NCBI GenBank assembly: GCA_964019055.1
Contig: OZ025212.1
Coordinates: forward strand, 8,733,109-8,797,108
Origin: Anthopleura xanthogrammica
Lineage: Eukaryota > Cnidaria > Anthozoa > Actiniaria > Actiniidae
Direction of reading: 5' to 3'
Length of the DNA stretch: 64,000 bases
Shown here: positions 10,214 to 24,716 of the stretch, piece after piece
Position numbering within the stretch: the first letter of the stretch is position 1
Layout of the letters: the number at the start of each line of letters is the position of its first letter
The notes under the pieces: generated by a model
What the model saw: only the letters and a program-made list of their open reading frames with translations
Told to the model about the DNA's origin: nothing
The model's database searches: none
Program-made: the position numbers and the translations under genes

Positions 10214-13096
10214 GCATGCGCAGCTACAAAGTTAGGCACTTTACGATTTTGGAATTTGCCAATTTTGATCACGGAAATGGATTGCTGGCACGATTCTACC
10301 TATAAATGGTCACGTTTATCTTGTGAAAATTCGGCAGTCTTCCCCTAGTTTTGGTGCCCGCGCATGCGCAGCTACAAAGTTAGGCACTTTACGATTTTTG
10401 AAATTGACAATTTTGATCACGGAAATAGATTCCTGGCACGATTCTACCTATACATGGTCACGTTTATCTTGTGAAAATTCGGCAGTCTTCCCCTAGTTTT
10501 GGTGCCCGCGCATGCGCAGCTACAAAGTTAGGCACTTTACGATTTTGGAATTTGCCAATTTTGATCACGGAAATGGATTCCTGGCACGATTCTACCTATA
10601 CATGGTCACGTTTATCTTGTGAAAATTCGGCAGTCTTCCCCTAGTTTTGGTGCCCGCGCATGCGCAGCTACAAAGTTAGGCACTTTACGATTTTGGAATT
10701 TGCCAATTTTGATCACGGAAATGGATTGCTGGCACGATTCTACCTATACATGGTCACGTTTATCTTGTGAAAATTCGGCAGTCTTTCCCTAGTTTTGGTG
10801 CCCGCGCATGCGCAGCTACAAAGTAAGGCACTTTACGATTTTGGAATTTGCCAATTTTGATCACGGAAATGGATTGCAGGCACGATTCTACCTATACATG
10901 GTCACGTTTATCTTGTGAAAATTCGGCAGTCTTCCCCTAGTTTTGGTGCCCGCGCATGCGCAGCTACAAAGTTAGGCACTTTACGATTTGGGAATTTGAC
11001 AATTTTGATCACGGAAATGGATTCCTGGCACGATTCTACGTATACATGGTCACGTTTATCTTGTGAAAATTCGGCAGTCTTCCCCTAGTTTTGGTGCCCG
11101 CGCATGCGCAGCTACAAAGATAGGCACTTTACGATTTTTGAAATTGCTAATTTTGATCACGGAAATGGATTGCTGGCACGATTCTACCTATACATGGTCA
11201 CGTTTATCTTGTGAAAATTCGGCAGTCTTCCCCTAGTTTTGGTGCCCGCGCATGCGCAGCTACAAAGTTAGGCACTTTACGATTTTGGAATTTGACAATT
11301 TTGATCACGGAAATGGATTGCAGGCACGATTCTACCTATACATGGTCACGTTTATCTTGTGAAAATTCGGCAGTCTTCCCCTAGTTTTGGTGCCCGCGCA
11401 TGCGCAGCTACAAAGATAGGCACTTTACGATTTTTGAAATTGCTAATTTTGATCACGGAAATGGATTGCTGGCACGATTCTACCTATACATGGTCACGTT
11501 TATCTTGTGAAAATTCGGCAGTCTTCCCCTAGTTTTGGTGCCCGCGCATGCGCAGCTACAAAGTTAGGCACTTTACGATTTTGGAATTTGACAATTTTGA
11601 TCACGGAAATGGATTCCTGGCACGATTCTACCTATACATGGTCACGTTTATCTTGTGAAAATTCGGCAGTCTTCCCCTAGTTTTGGTGCCCGCGCATGCG
11701 CAGCTACAAAGATAGGCACTTTACGATTTTGGAAATTGCTAATTTTGATCTCGGAAATGGATTGCTGGCTCGATTCTAACTATAGATGGTCACGTTTATC
11801 TTGTGAAAATTCGGCAGTCTTCCCCTAGTTTTGGTGCCCGCGCATGCGCAGCTACAAAGTTAGGCGTTTTACGATTTTGGAATTTGCCAATTTTGATCAC
11901 GGAAATGGATTGCTGGCACGATTCTACCTATACATGGTCACGTTTATCTTGTGAAAATTCGGCAGTCTTCCCCTAGTTTTGGTGCCCGCGCATGCGCAGC
12001 TACAAAGTTAGGCACTTTACGATTTTGGAATTTGACAATTTTGATCACGGAAATGGATTGCTGGCACGATTCTACCTATACATGGTCACGTTTATCTTGT
12101 GAAAATTCGGCAGTCTTCCCCTAGTTTTGGTGCCCGCGCATGCGCAGCTACAAAGTTAGGCACTTTACGATTTTGGAATTTGCCAATTTTGATCACGGAA
12201 ATGAATTGATGGCACGATTCTACCTATACATGGTCACGTTTATCTTGTGAAAATTCGGCAGTCTTCCCCTAGTTTTGGTGCCCGCGCATGCGCAGCTACA
12301 AAGTTAGGCGTTTTACGATTTTGGAATTTGCCAATTTTGATCACGGAAATGGATTGCTGGCACGATTCTACCTATACATGGTCACGTTTATCTTGTGAAA
12401 ATTCGGCAGTGTTCCCCTAGTTTTGGTGCCCGCGCATGCGCAGCTACAAAGTTAGGCGTTTTACGATTTTGGAATTTGCCAATTTTGATCACGGAAATGG
12501 ATTGCTGGCACGATTCTACCTATACATGGTCACGTTTATCTTGTGAAAATTCGGCAGTCTTCCCCTAGTTTTGGTGCCCGCGCATGCGCAGCTACAAAGT
12601 TAGGCACTTTACGATTTTGGAATTTGACAATTTTGATCACGGAAATGGATTGCTGGCACGATTCTACCTATACATGGTCACGTTTATCTTGTGAAAATTC
12701 GGCAGTCTTCCCCTAGTTTTGGTGCCCGCGCATGCGCAGCTACAAAGTTAGGCGTTTTACGATTTTGGAATTTGACAATTTTGATCACGGAAATGGATTC
12801 CTGGCACGATTCTACCTATACATGGTCACGTTTATCTTGTGAAAATTCGGCAGTCTTCCCCTAGTTTTGGTGCCCGCGCATGCGCAGCTACAAAGTTAGG
12901 CGTTTTACGATTTTGGAATTTGCCAATTTTGATCACGGAAATGGATTGCTGGCACGATTCTACCTATACATGGTCACGCTTATCTTGTGAAAATTCGGCA
13001 GTCTTCCCCTAGTTTTGGTGCCTGCGCATGCGCAGCTACAAAGTTAGGCACTTTACGATTTTGGAATTTGACAATTTTGATCACGGAAATGGATTG
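10214..13096 (+). repeat. Satellite array, mixed monomer variants without a clear long repeat
   Basis: About 19 monomers of 148 bp with phase intact. They mix gttaggcact, gataggcact and gcgttttacg types. Marked units include gattgcagg monomers near 10874 and 11319, a tctcgg plus ctaactatag unit near 11750-11785, and gaattgatgg near 12203. I could not fit a higher-order repeat to this stretch by eye. No gene or other element is present. Confidence 0.8.
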
Positions 13097-14644
13097 CTGG
13101 CACGATTCTACCTATACATGGTCACGTTTATCTTGTGAAAATTCGGCAGTCTTCCCCTAGTTTTGGTGCCCGCGCATGCGCAGCTACAAAGTTAGGCACT
13201 TTACGATTTTGGAATTTGACAATTTTGATCACGGAAATGGATTGCTGGCACGATTCTACCTATACATGGTCACGTTTATCTTGTGAAAATTCGGCAGTCT
13301 TCCCCTAGTTTTGGTGCCCGCGCATGCGCAGCTACAAAGTTAGGCGTTTTACGATTTTGGAATTTGACAATTTTGATCACGGAAATGGATTCCTGGCACG
13401 ATTCTACCTATACATGGTCACGTTTATCTTGTGAAAATTCGGCAGTGTTCCCCTAGTTTTGGTGCCCGCGCATGCGCAGCTACAAAGTTAGGCGTTTTAC
13501 GATTTTGGAATTTGCCAATTTTGATCACGGAAATGGATTGCTGGCACGATTCTACCTATACATGGTCACGTTTATCTTGTGAAAATTCGGCAGTCTTCCC
13601 CTAGTTTTGGTGCCCGCGCATGCGCAGCTACAAAGTTAGGCACTTTACGATTTTGGAATTTGACAATTTTGATCACGGAAATGGATTGCTGGCACGATTC
13701 TACCTATACATGGTCACGTTTATCTTGTGAAAATTCGGCAGTCTTCCCCTAGTTTTGGTGCCCGCGCATGCGCAGCTACAAAGTTAGGCACTTTACGATT
13801 TTGGAATTTGACAATTTTGATCACGGAAATGGATTCCTGGCACGATTCTACCTATACATGGTCACGTTTATCTTGTGAAAATTCGGCAGTCTTCCCCTAG
13901 TTTTGGTGCCCGCGCATGCGCAGCTACAAAGTTAGGCACTTTACGATTTTGGAATTTGACAATTTTGATCACGGAAATGGATTGCTGGCACGATTCTACC
14001 TATACATGGTCACGTTTATCTTGTGAAAATTCGGCAGTCTTCCCCTAGTTTTGGTGCCCGCGCATGCGCAGCTACAAAGTTAGGCGTTTTACGATTTTGG
14101 AATTTGACAATTTTGATCACGGAAATGGATTCCTGGCACGATTCTACCTATACATGGTCACGTTTATCTTGTGAAAATTCGGCAGTGTTCCCCTAGTTTT
14201 GGTGCCCGCGCATGCGCAGCTACAAAGTTAGGCGTTTTACGATTTTGGAATTTGCCAATTTTGATCACGGAAATGGATTGCTGGCACGATTCTACCTATA
14301 CATGGTCACGTTTATCTTGTGAAAATTCGGCAGTCTTCCCCTAGTTTTGGTGCCCGCGCATGCGCAGCTACAAAGTTAGGCACTTTACGATTTTGGAATT
14401 TGACAATTTTGATCACGGAAATGGATTGCTGGCACGATTCTACCTATACATGGTCACGTTTATCTTGTGAAAATTCGGCAGTCTTCCCCTAGTTTTGGTG
14501 CCCGCGCATGCGCAGCTACAAAGTTAGGCACTTTACGATTTTGGAATTTGACAATTTTGATCACGGAAATGGATTCCTGGCACGATTCTACCTATACATG
14601 GTCACGTTTATCTTGTGAAAATTCGGCAGTCTTCCCCTAGTTTT
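13097..14644 (+). repeat. 5-monomer (740 bp) tandem duplication
   Basis: The gtgttcccc marker falls at 13446 and 14186, 740 bp apart, and flanking monomers agree in order and sequence. The left limit is near 13096, where gattgct is opposed to gattcct at 13836. The right limit is near 13905/14645, where the second copy changes ttttggtg to ttttcgtg. This is a different 5-monomer set from the one at 445-2664. Confidence 0.87.
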
Positions 14645-16100
14645 CGTGCCCGCGCATGCGCAGCTACAAAGTTAGGCACTTTACGATTTTTGAAATTGCT
14701 AATTTTGATCACGGAAATGGATTGCTGGCACGATTCTACCTACACATGGTCACGTTTATCTTGTGAAAATTCGGCAGTCTTCCCCTAGTTTTGGTGCCCG
14801 CGCATGCGCAGCTACAAAGTTAGGCACTTTACGATTTTGGAATTTGACAATTTTGATCACGGAAATGGATTCCTGGCACGATTCTACCTATACATGGTCA
14901 CGTTTATCTTGTGAAAATTCGGCAGTCTTCCCCTAGTTTTGGTGCCCGCGCATGCGCAGCTACAAAGATAGGCACTTTACAATTTTTGAAATTGCTAATT
15001 TTGATCACGGAAATGGATTGCTGGCACGATTCTACCTATACATGGTCACGTTTATCTTGTGAAAATTCGGCAGTCTTCCCCTAGTTTTGGTGCCCGCGCA
15101 TGCGCAGCTACAAAGTTAGGCACTTTACAATTTTGGAATTTGCCAATTTTGATCACGGAAATGGATTCCTGGCACGATTCTACCTATACATGGTCACGTT
15201 TATCTTGTGAAAATTCGGCAGTGTTCCCCTAGTTTTGGTGCCCGCGCATGCGCAGCTACAAAGTTAGGCGTTTTACGATTTTGGAATTTGCCAATTTTGA
15301 TCACGGAAATGGATTGCTGGCACGATTCTACCTATACATGGTCACGTTTATCTTGTGAAAATTCGGCAGTCTTCCCCTAGTTTTGGTGCCCGCGCATGCG
15401 CAGCTACAAAGTTAGGCACTTTACGATTTTGGAACTTGACAATTTTGATCACGGAAATGGATTCCTGGCACGATTCTACCTATACATGGTCACGTTTATC
15501 TTGTGAAAATTCGGCAGTCTTCCCCTAGTTTTGGTGCCCGCGCATGCGCAGCTACAAAGATAGGCACTTTACGATTTTGGAAATTGCTAATTTTGATCAC
15601 GGAAATGGATTGCTGGCACGATTCTAACTATAGATGGTCACGTTTATCTTGTGAAAATTCGGCAGTCTTCCCCTAGTTTTGGTGCCCGCGCATGCGCAGC
15701 TACAAAGTTAGGCGTTTTACGATTTTGGAATTTGCCAATTTTGATCACGGAAATGGATTGCTGGCACGATTCTACCTATACATGGTCACGTTTATCTTGT
15801 GAAAATTCGGCAGTCTTCCCCTAGTTTTGGTGCCCGCGCATGCGCAGCTACAAAGTTAGGCACTTTACGATTTTGGAATTTGCCAATTTTGATCACGGAA
15901 ATGAATTGATGGCACGATTCTACCTATACATGGTCACGTTTATCTTGTGAAAATTCGGCAGTCTTCCCCTAGTTTTGGTGCCCGCGCATGCGCAGCTACA
16001 AAGTTAGGCGTTTTACGATTTTGGAATTTGCCAATTTTGATCACGGAAATGGATTGCTGGCACGATTCTACCTATACATGGTCACGTTTATCTTGTGAAA
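14641..16100 (+). repeat. Copy 1 of a 29-monomer displaced duplication (partner about 18933-20390)
   Basis: At an offset of 4292 bp (29 x 148) the markers coincide: ttttcgtg (14641 and 18933), a gataggcactttacaattttt monomer (about 14965 and 19257), gtgttcccc (about 15221 and 19513) and ctaactatag (15624 and 19916). A few single-base differences occur, for example acaatttt against acgatttt near 15128 and ggaacttg against ggaatttg near 15431. A related copy also begins at ttttcgtg 16565, 13 monomers after the first. Confidence 0.8.
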
Positions 16101-16564
16101 ATTCGGCAGTGTTCCCCTAGTTTTGGTGCCCGCGCATGCGCAGCTACAAAGTTAGGCGTATTACGATTTTGGAATTTGCCAATTTTGATCACGGAAATGG
16201 ATTGCTGGCACGATTCTACCTATACATGGTCACGTTTATCTTGTGAAAATTCGGCAGTCTTCCCCTAGTTTTGGTGCCCGCGCATGCGCAGCTACAAAGT
16301 TAGGCACTTTACGATTTTGGAATTTGACAATTTTGATCACGGAAATGGATTGCTGGCACGATTCTACCTATACATGGTCACGTTTATCTTGTGAAAATTC
16401 GGCAGTCTTCCCCTAGTTTTGGTGCCCGCGCATGCGCAGCTACAAAGTTAGGCACTTTACGATTTTGGAATTTGACAATTTTGAGCACGGAAATGGATTC
16501 CTGGCACGATTCTACCTATACATGGTCACGTTTATCTTGTGAAAATTCGGCAGTCTTCCCCTAG

Positions 16565-17956
16565 TTTTCGTGCCCGCGCATGCGCAGCTACAAAGTTAGG
16601 CACTTTACGATTTTTGAAATTGCTAATTTTGATCACGGAAATGGATTGCTGGCACGATTCTACCTACACATGGTCACGTTTATCTTGTGAAAATTCGGCA
16701 GTCTTCCCCTAGTTTTGGTGCCCGCGCATGCGCAGCTACAAAGTTAGGCACTTTACGATTTTGGAATTTGACAATTTTGATCACGGAAATGGATTCCTGG
16801 CACGATTCTACCTATACATGGTCACGTTTATCTTGTGAAAATTCGGCAGTGTTCCCCTAGTTTTGGTGCCCGCGCATGCGCAGCTACAAAGATAAACACT
16901 TTACAATTTTTGAAATTGCTAATTTTGATCACGGAAATGGATTGCTGGCACGATTCTACCTATACATGGTCACGTTTATCTTGTGAAAATTCGGCAGTGT
17001 TCCCCTAGTTTTGGTGCCCGCGCATGCGCAGCTACAAAGTTAGGCACTTTACGATTTTGGAATTTGCCAATTTTGATCACGGAAATGGATTCCTGGCACG
17101 ATTCTACCTATACATGGTCACGTTTATCTTGTGAAAATTCGGCAGTGTTCCCCTAGTTTTGGTGCCCGCGCATGCGCAGCTACAAAGTTAGGCGTTTTAC
17201 GATTTTGGAATTTGCCAATTTTGATCACGGAAATGGATTGCTGGCACGATTCTACCTATACATGGTCACGTTTATCTTGTGAAAATTCGGCAGTCTTCCC
17301 CTAGTTTTGGTGCCCGCGCATGCGCAGCTACAAAGTTAGGCGTTTTACGATTTTGGAATTTGCCAATTTTGATCACGGAAATGGATTGCTGGCACGATTC
17401 TACCTATACATGGTCACGTTTATCTTGTGAAAATTCGGCAGTCTTCCCCTAGTTTTGGTGCCCGCGCATGCGCAGCTACAAAGTTAGGCACTTTACGATT
17501 TTGGAATTTGCCAATTTTGATCACGGAAATGAATTGATGGCACGATTCTACCTATACATGGTCACGTTTATCTTGTGAAAATTCGGCAGTGTTCCCCTAG
17601 TTTTGGTGCCCGCGCATGCGCAGCTACAAAGTTAGGCGTTTTACGATTTTGGAATTTGCCAATTTTGATCACGGAAATGGATTGCTGGCACGATTCTACC
17701 TATACATGGTCACGTTTATCTTGTGAAAATTCGGCAGTCTTCCCCTAGTTTTGGTGCTCGCGCATGCGCAGCTACAAAGTTAGGCACTTTACGATTTTGG
17801 AATTTGACAATTTTGATCACGGAAATGGATTGCTGGCACGATTCTACCTATACATGGTCACGTTTATCTTGTGAAAATTCGGCAGTCTTCCCCTAGTTTT
17901 GGTGCCCGCGCATGCGCAGCTACAAAGTTAGGCGTTTTACGATTTTGGAATTTGCC
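16565..17956 (+). repeat. Intermediate copy of the ttttcgtg-led block
   Basis: It begins with ttttcgtg at 16565, 13 monomers after 14641 and 16 before 18933, and repeats the following order including a tttacaattttt monomer near 16900. The spacing difference shows whole-monomer gains and losses between copies. It then runs into a local 3-monomer duplication marked by gctcgcg junctions at 17756 and 18200, 444 bp apart. Confidence 0.72.
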
Positions 17957-19929
17957 AATTTTGATCACGGAAATGGATTGCTGGCACGATTCTACCTATA
18001 CATGGTCACGTTTATCTTGTGAAAATTCGGCAGTGTTCCCCTAGTTTTGGTGCCCGCGCATGCGCAGCTACAAAGTTAGGCGTTTTACGATTTTGGAATT
18101 TGCCAATTTTGATCACGGAAATGGATTGCTGGCACGATTCTACCTATACATGGTCACGTTTATCTTGTGAAAATTCGGCAGTCTTCCCCTAGTTTTGGTG
18201 CTCGCGCATGCGCAGCTACAAAGTTAGGCACTTTACGATTTTGGAATTTGACAATTTTGATCACGGAAATGGATTGCTGGCACGATTCTACCTATACATG
18301 GTCACGTTTATCTTGTGAAAATTCGGCAGTCTTCCCCTAGTTTTGGTGCCCGCGCATGCGCAGCTACAAAGTTAGGCGTTTTACGATTTTGGAATTTGCC
18401 AATTTTGATCACGGAAATGGATTGCTGGCACGATTCTACCTATACATGGTCACGTTTATCTTGTGAAAATTCGGCAGTGTTCCCCTAGTTTTGGTGCCCG
18501 CGCATGCGCAGCTACAAAGTTAGGCGTTTTACGATTTTGGAATTTGCCAATTTTGATCACGGAAATGGATTGCTGGCACGATTCTACCTATACATGGTCA
18601 CGTTTATCTTGTGAAAATTCGGCAGTCTTCCCCTAGTTTTGGTGCCCGCGCATGCGCAGCTACAAAGTTAGGCACTTTACGATTTTGGAATTTGACAATT
18701 TTGATCACGGAAATGGATTGCTGGCACGATTCTACCTATACATGGTCACGTTTATCTTGTGAAAATTCGGCAGTCTTCCCCTAGTTTTGGTGCCCGCGCA
18801 TGCCCAGCTACAAAGTTAGGCACTTTACGATTTTGGAATTTGACAATTTTGATCACGGAAATGGATTCCTGGCACGATTCTACCTATACATGGTCACGTT
18901 TATCTTGTGAAAATTCGGCAGTCTTCCCCTAGTTTTCGTGCCCGCGCATGCGCAGCTACAAAGTTAGGCACTTTACGATTTTTGAAATTGCTAATTTTGA
19001 TCACGGAAATGGATTGCTGGCACGATTCTACCTACACATGGTCACGTTTATCTTGTGAAAATTCGGCAGTCTTCCCCTAGTTTTGGTGCCCGCGCATGCG
19101 CAGCTACAAAGTTAGGCACTTTACGATTTTGGAATTTGACAATTTTGATCACGGAAATGGATTTCTGGCACGATTCTACCTATACATGGTCACGTTTATC
19201 TTGTGAAAATTCGGCAGTCTTCCCCTAGTTTTGGTGCCCGCGCATGCGCAGCTACAAAGATAGGCACTTTACAATTTTTGAAATTGCTAATTTTGATCAC
19301 GGAAATGGATTGCTGGCACGATTCTACCTATACATGGTCACGTTTATCTTGTGAAAATTCGGCAGTCTTCCCCTAGTTTTGGTGCCCGCGCATGCGCAGC
19401 TACAAAGTTAGGCACTTTACGATTTTGGAATTTGCCAATTTTGATCACGGAAATGGATTCCTGGCACGATTCTACCTATACATGGTCACGTTTATCTTGT
19501 GAAAATTCGGCAGTGTTCCCCTAGTTTTGGTGCCCGCGCATGCGCAGCTACAAAGTTAGGCGTTTTACGATTTTGGAATTTGCCAATTTTTATCACGGAA
19601 ATAGATTGCTGGCACGATTCTACCTATACATGGTCACGTTTATCTTGTGAAAATTCGGCAGTCTTCCCCTAGTTTTGGTGCCCGCGCATGCGCAGCTACA
19701 AAGTTAGGCACTTTACGATTTTGGAATTTGACAATTTTGATCACGGAAATGGATTCCTGGCACGATTCTACCTATACATGGTCACGTTTATCTTGTGAAA
19801 ATTCGGCAGTCTTCCCCTAGTTTTGGTGCCCGCGCATGCGCAGCTACAAAGATAGGCACTTTACGATTTTGGAAATTGCTAATTTTGATCACGGAAATGG
19901 ATTGCTGGCACGATTCTAACTATAGATGG

Positions 19930-22900
19930 TCACGTTTATCTTGTGAAAATTCGGCAGTCTTCCCCTAGTTTTGGTGCCCGCGCATGCGCAGCTACAAAGT
20001 TAGGCGTTTTACGATTTTGGAATTTGCCAATTTTGATCACGGAAATGGATTGCTGGCACGATTCTACCTATACATGGTCACGTTTATCTTGTGAAAATTC
20101 GGCAGTCTTCCCCTAGTTTTGGTGCCCGCGCATGCGCAGCTACAAAGTTAGGCACTTTACGATTTTGGAATTTGCCAATTTTGATCACGGAAATGAATTG
20201 ATGGCACGATTCTACCTATACATGGTCTCGTTTATCTTGTGAAAATTCGGCAGTGTTCCCCTAGTTTTGGTGCCCGCGCATGCGCAGCTACAAAGTTAGG
20301 CGTTTTACGATTTTGGAATTTGCCAATTTTGATCACGGAAATGGATTGCTGGCACGATTCTACCTATACATGGTCACGTTTATCTTGTGAAAATTCGGCA
20401 GTCTTCCCCTAGTTTTGGTGCTCGCGCATGCGCAGCTACAAAGTTAGGCACTTTACGATTTTGGAATTTGACAATTTTGATCACGGAAATGGATTGCTGG
20501 CACGATTCTACCTATACATGGTCACGTTTATCTTGTGAAAATTCGGCAGTCTTCCCCTAGTTTTGGTGCCCGCGCATGCGCAGCTACAAAGTTAGGCGTT
20601 TTACGATTTTGGAATTTGCCAATTTTGATCACGGAAATGGATTGCTGGCACGATTCTACCTATACATGGTCACGTTTATCTTGTGAAAATACGGCAGTGT
20701 TCCCCTAGTTTTGGTGCCCGCGCATGCGCAGCTACAAAGTTAGGCGTTTTACGATTTTGGAATTTGCCAATTTTGATCACGGAAATGGATTGCTGGCACG
20801 ATTCTACCTATACATGGTCACGTTTATCTTGTGAAAATTCGGCAGTGTTCCCCTAGTTTTGGTGCCCGCGCATGCGCAGCTACAAAGTTAGGCACTTTAC
20901 GATTTTGGAATTTGACAATTTTGATCACGGAAATGGATTGCTGGCACGATTCTACCTATACATGGTCACGTTTATCTTGTGAAAATTCGGCAGTCTTCCC
21001 CTAGTTTTGGTGCCCGCGCATGCGCAGCTACAAAGTTAGGCACTTTACGATTTTGGAATTTGACAATTTTGATCACGGAAATGGATTCCTGGCACGATTC
21101 TACCTATACATGGTCACGTTTATCTTGTGAAAATTCGGCAGTCTTCCCCTAGTTTTCGTGCCCGCGCATGCGCAGCTACAAAGTTAGGCACTTTACGATT
21201 TTGGAATTTGACAATTTTGATCACGGAAATGGATTCCTGGCACGATTCTACCTATACATGGTCACGTTTATCTTGTGAAAATTCGGCAGTCTTCCCCTAG
21301 TTTTCGTGCCCGCGCATGCGCAGCTACAAAGTTAGGCACTTTACGATTTTGGAATTTGACAATTTTGATCACGGAAATGGATTGCTGGCACGATTCTACC
21401 TATACATGGTCACGTTTATCTTGTGAAAATTCGGCAGTCTTCCCCTAGTTTTGGTGCCCGCGCATGCGCAGCTACAAAGTTAGGCGTTTTACGATTTTGG
21501 AATTTGCCAATTTTGATCACGGAAATGGATTGCTGGCACGATTCTACCTATACATGGTCACGTTTATCTTGTGAAAATTCGGCAGTCTTCCCCTAGTTTT
21601 GGTGCCCGCGCATGCGCAGCTACAAAGTTAGGCACTTTACGATTTTGGAATTTGCCAATTTTGATCACGGAAATGAATTGATGGCACGATTCTACCTATA
21701 CATGGTCACGTTTATCTTGTGAAAATTCGGCAGTGTTCCCCTAGTTTTGGTGCCCGCGCATGCGCAGCTACAAAGTTAGGCGTTTTACGATTTTGGAATT
21801 TGCCAATTTTGATCACGGAAATGGATTGCTGGCACGATTCTACCTATACATGGTCACGTTTATCTTGTGAAAATTCGGCAGTCTTCCCCTAGTTTTGGTG
21901 CTCGCGCATGCGCAGCTACAAAGTTAGGCACTTTACGATTTTGGAATTTGACAATTTTGATCACGGAAATGGATTGCTGGCACGATTCTACCTATACATG
22001 GTCACGTTTATCTTGTGAAAATTCGGCAGTCTTCCCCTAGTTTTGGTGCCCGCGCATGCGCAGCTACAAAGTTAGGCGTTTTACGATTTTGGAATTTGCC
22101 AATTTTGATCACGGAAATGGATTGCTGGCACGATTCTACCTATACATGGTCACGTTTATCTTGTGAAAATTCGGCAGTGTTCCCCTAGTTTTGGTGCCCG
22201 CGCATGCGCAGCTACAAAGTTAGGCGTTTTACGATTTTGGAATTTGCCAATTTTGATCACGGAAATGGATTGCTGGCACGATTCTACCTATACATGGTCA
22301 CGTTTATCTTGTGAAAATTCGGCAGTCTTCCCCTAGTTTTGGTGCCCGCGCATGCGCAGCTACAAAGTTAGGCACTTTACGATTTTGGAATTTGACAATT
22401 TTGATCACGGAAATGGATTGCTGGCACGATTCTACCTATACATGGTCACGTTTATCTTGTGAAAATTCGGCAGTCTTCCCCTAGTTTTGGTGCCCGCGCA
22501 TGCGCAGCTACAAAGTTAGGCACTTTACGATTTTGGAATTTGACAATTTTGATCACGGAAATGGATTCCTGGCACGATTCTACCTATACATGGTCACGTT
22601 TATCTTGTGAAAATTCGGCAGTCTTCCCCTAGTTTTCGTGCCCGCGCATGCGCAGCTACAAAGTTAGGCACTTTACGATTTTGGAATTTGCCAATTTTGA
22701 TCACGGAAATGGATTGCTGGCACGATTCTACCTATACATGGTCACGTTTATCTTGTGAAAATTCGGCAGTCTTCCCCTAGTTTTGGTGCCCGCGCATGCG
22801 CAGCTACAAAGTTAGGCACTTTACGATTTTGGAATTTGACAATTTTGATCACGGAAATGGATTCCTGGCACGATTCTACCTATACATGGTCACGTTTATC

Positions 22901-23440
22901 TTGTGAAAATTCGGCAGTCTTCCCCTAGTTTTGGTGCCCGCGCATGCGCAGCTACAAAGTTAGGCGTTTTACGATTTTGGAATTTGCCAATTTTGATCAC
23001 GGAAATGGATTGCTGGCACGATTCTACCTATACATGGTCACGTTTATCTTGTGAAAATTCGGCAGTCTTCCCCTAGTTTTGGTGCCCGCGCATGCGCAGC
23101 TACAAAGTTAGGCACTTTACGATTTTGGAATTTGCCAATTTTGATCACGGAAATGAATTGATGGCACGATTCTACCTATACATGGTCACGTTTATCTTGT
23201 GAAAATTCGGCAGTGTTCCCCTAGTTTTGGTGTCCGCGCATGCGCAGCTACAAAGTTAGGCGTTTTACGATTTTGGAATTTGCCAATTTTGATCACGGAA
23301 ATGGATTGCTGGCACGATTCTACCTATACATGGTCACGTTTATCTTGTGAAAATTCGGCAGTCTTCCCCTAGTTTTGGTGCTCGCGCATGCGCAGCTACA
23401 AAGTTAGGCACTTTACGATTTTGGAATTTGCCAATTTTGA
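19930..23440 (+). repeat. 10-monomer (1480 bp) higher-order repeat, two full copies and part of a third
   Basis: The marker gaattgatgg lies at 20195, 21675 and 23155, each 1480 bp apart, and gctcgcg follows the same spacing, for example about 21900 and 23380. The ttttcgtg marker is at 21153 and 22633. Private single-base differences mark the first copy: gtctcg near 20226, atacggcag near 20689 and gtgttcc near 20846. The third copy departs after about 23440, where a gcgtatcacg monomer replaces gcgttttacg. Confidence 0.86.
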
Positions 23441-24569
23441 TCACGGAAATGGATTGCTGGCACGATTCTACCTATACATGGTCACGTTTATCTTGTGAAA
23501 ATTCGGCAGTCTTCCCCTAGTTTTGGTGCCCGCGCATGCGCAGCTACAAAGTTAGGCGTATCACGATTTTGGAATTTGCCAATTTTGATCACGGAAATGG
23601 ATTCCTGGCACGATTCTACCTATACATGGTCACGTTTATCTTGTGAAAATTCGGCAGTCTTCCCCTAGTTTTGGTGCCCGCGCATGCGCAGCTACAAAGT
23701 TAGGCACTTTACGATTTTGGAAATTGCTAATTTTGATCGTGGAAATGGATTGCTGGCACGATTCTACCTATAAATGGTCACGTTTATCTTGTGAAAATTC
23801 GGCAGTCTTCCCCTAGTTTTGGTGCCCGCGCATGCGCAGCTACAAAGTTAGGCACTTTACGATTTTGGAATTTGCCAATTTTGATCACGGAAATGGATTG
23901 CTGGCACGATTCTAACTATAGATGGTCACGTTTATCTTGTGAAAATTCGGCAGTGTTCCCCTAGTTTTGGTGCCCGCACATGCGCAGCTACAAAGTTAGG
24001 CACTTTACGATTTTTGAAATTGACAATTTTGATCACGGAAATAGATTCCTGGCACGATTCTACCTATACATGGTCACGTTTATCTTGTGAAAATTCGGCA
24101 GTCTTCCCCTAGTTTTGGTGCCCGCGCATGCGCAGCTACAAAGTTAGGCACTTTACGATTTTGGAATTTGCCAATTTTGATCACGGAAATGGATTCCTGG
24201 CACGATTCTACCTATACATGGTCACGTTTATCTTGTGAAAATTCGGCAGTCTTCCCCTAGTTTTGGTGCCCGCGCATGCGCAGCTACAAAGTTAGGCACT
24301 TTACGATTTTGGAATTTGCCAATTTTGATCACGGAAATGGATTGCTGGCACGATTCTACCTATACATGGTCACGTTTATCTTGTGAAAATTCGGCAGTCT
24401 TCCCCTAGTTTTGGTGCCCGCGCATGCGCAGCTACAAAGTTAGGCACTTTACGATTTTGGAATTTGACAATTTTGATCACGGAAATGGATTCCTGGCACG
24501 ATTCTACGTATACATGGTCACGTTTATCTTGTGAAAATTCGGCAGTCTTCCCCTAGTTTTGGTGCCCGC

Positions 24570-24716
24570 GCATGCGCAGCTACAAAGATAGGCACTTTAC
24601 GATTTTTGAAATTGCTATTTTGATCACGGAAATGGATTGCTGGCACGATTCTACCTATACATGGTCACGTTTATCTTGTGAAAATTCGGCAGTCTTCCCC
24701 TAGTTTTGGTGCCCGC
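24570..24716 (+). repeat. 147-bp variant monomer (-1 bp)
   Basis: One A is missing where gctaatttt became gctatttt near 24615. The corresponding monomer in the second copy, near 41333, keeps the full sequence. The deletion therefore arose in this copy after the segmental duplication, or was removed from the other. Confidence 0.9.
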
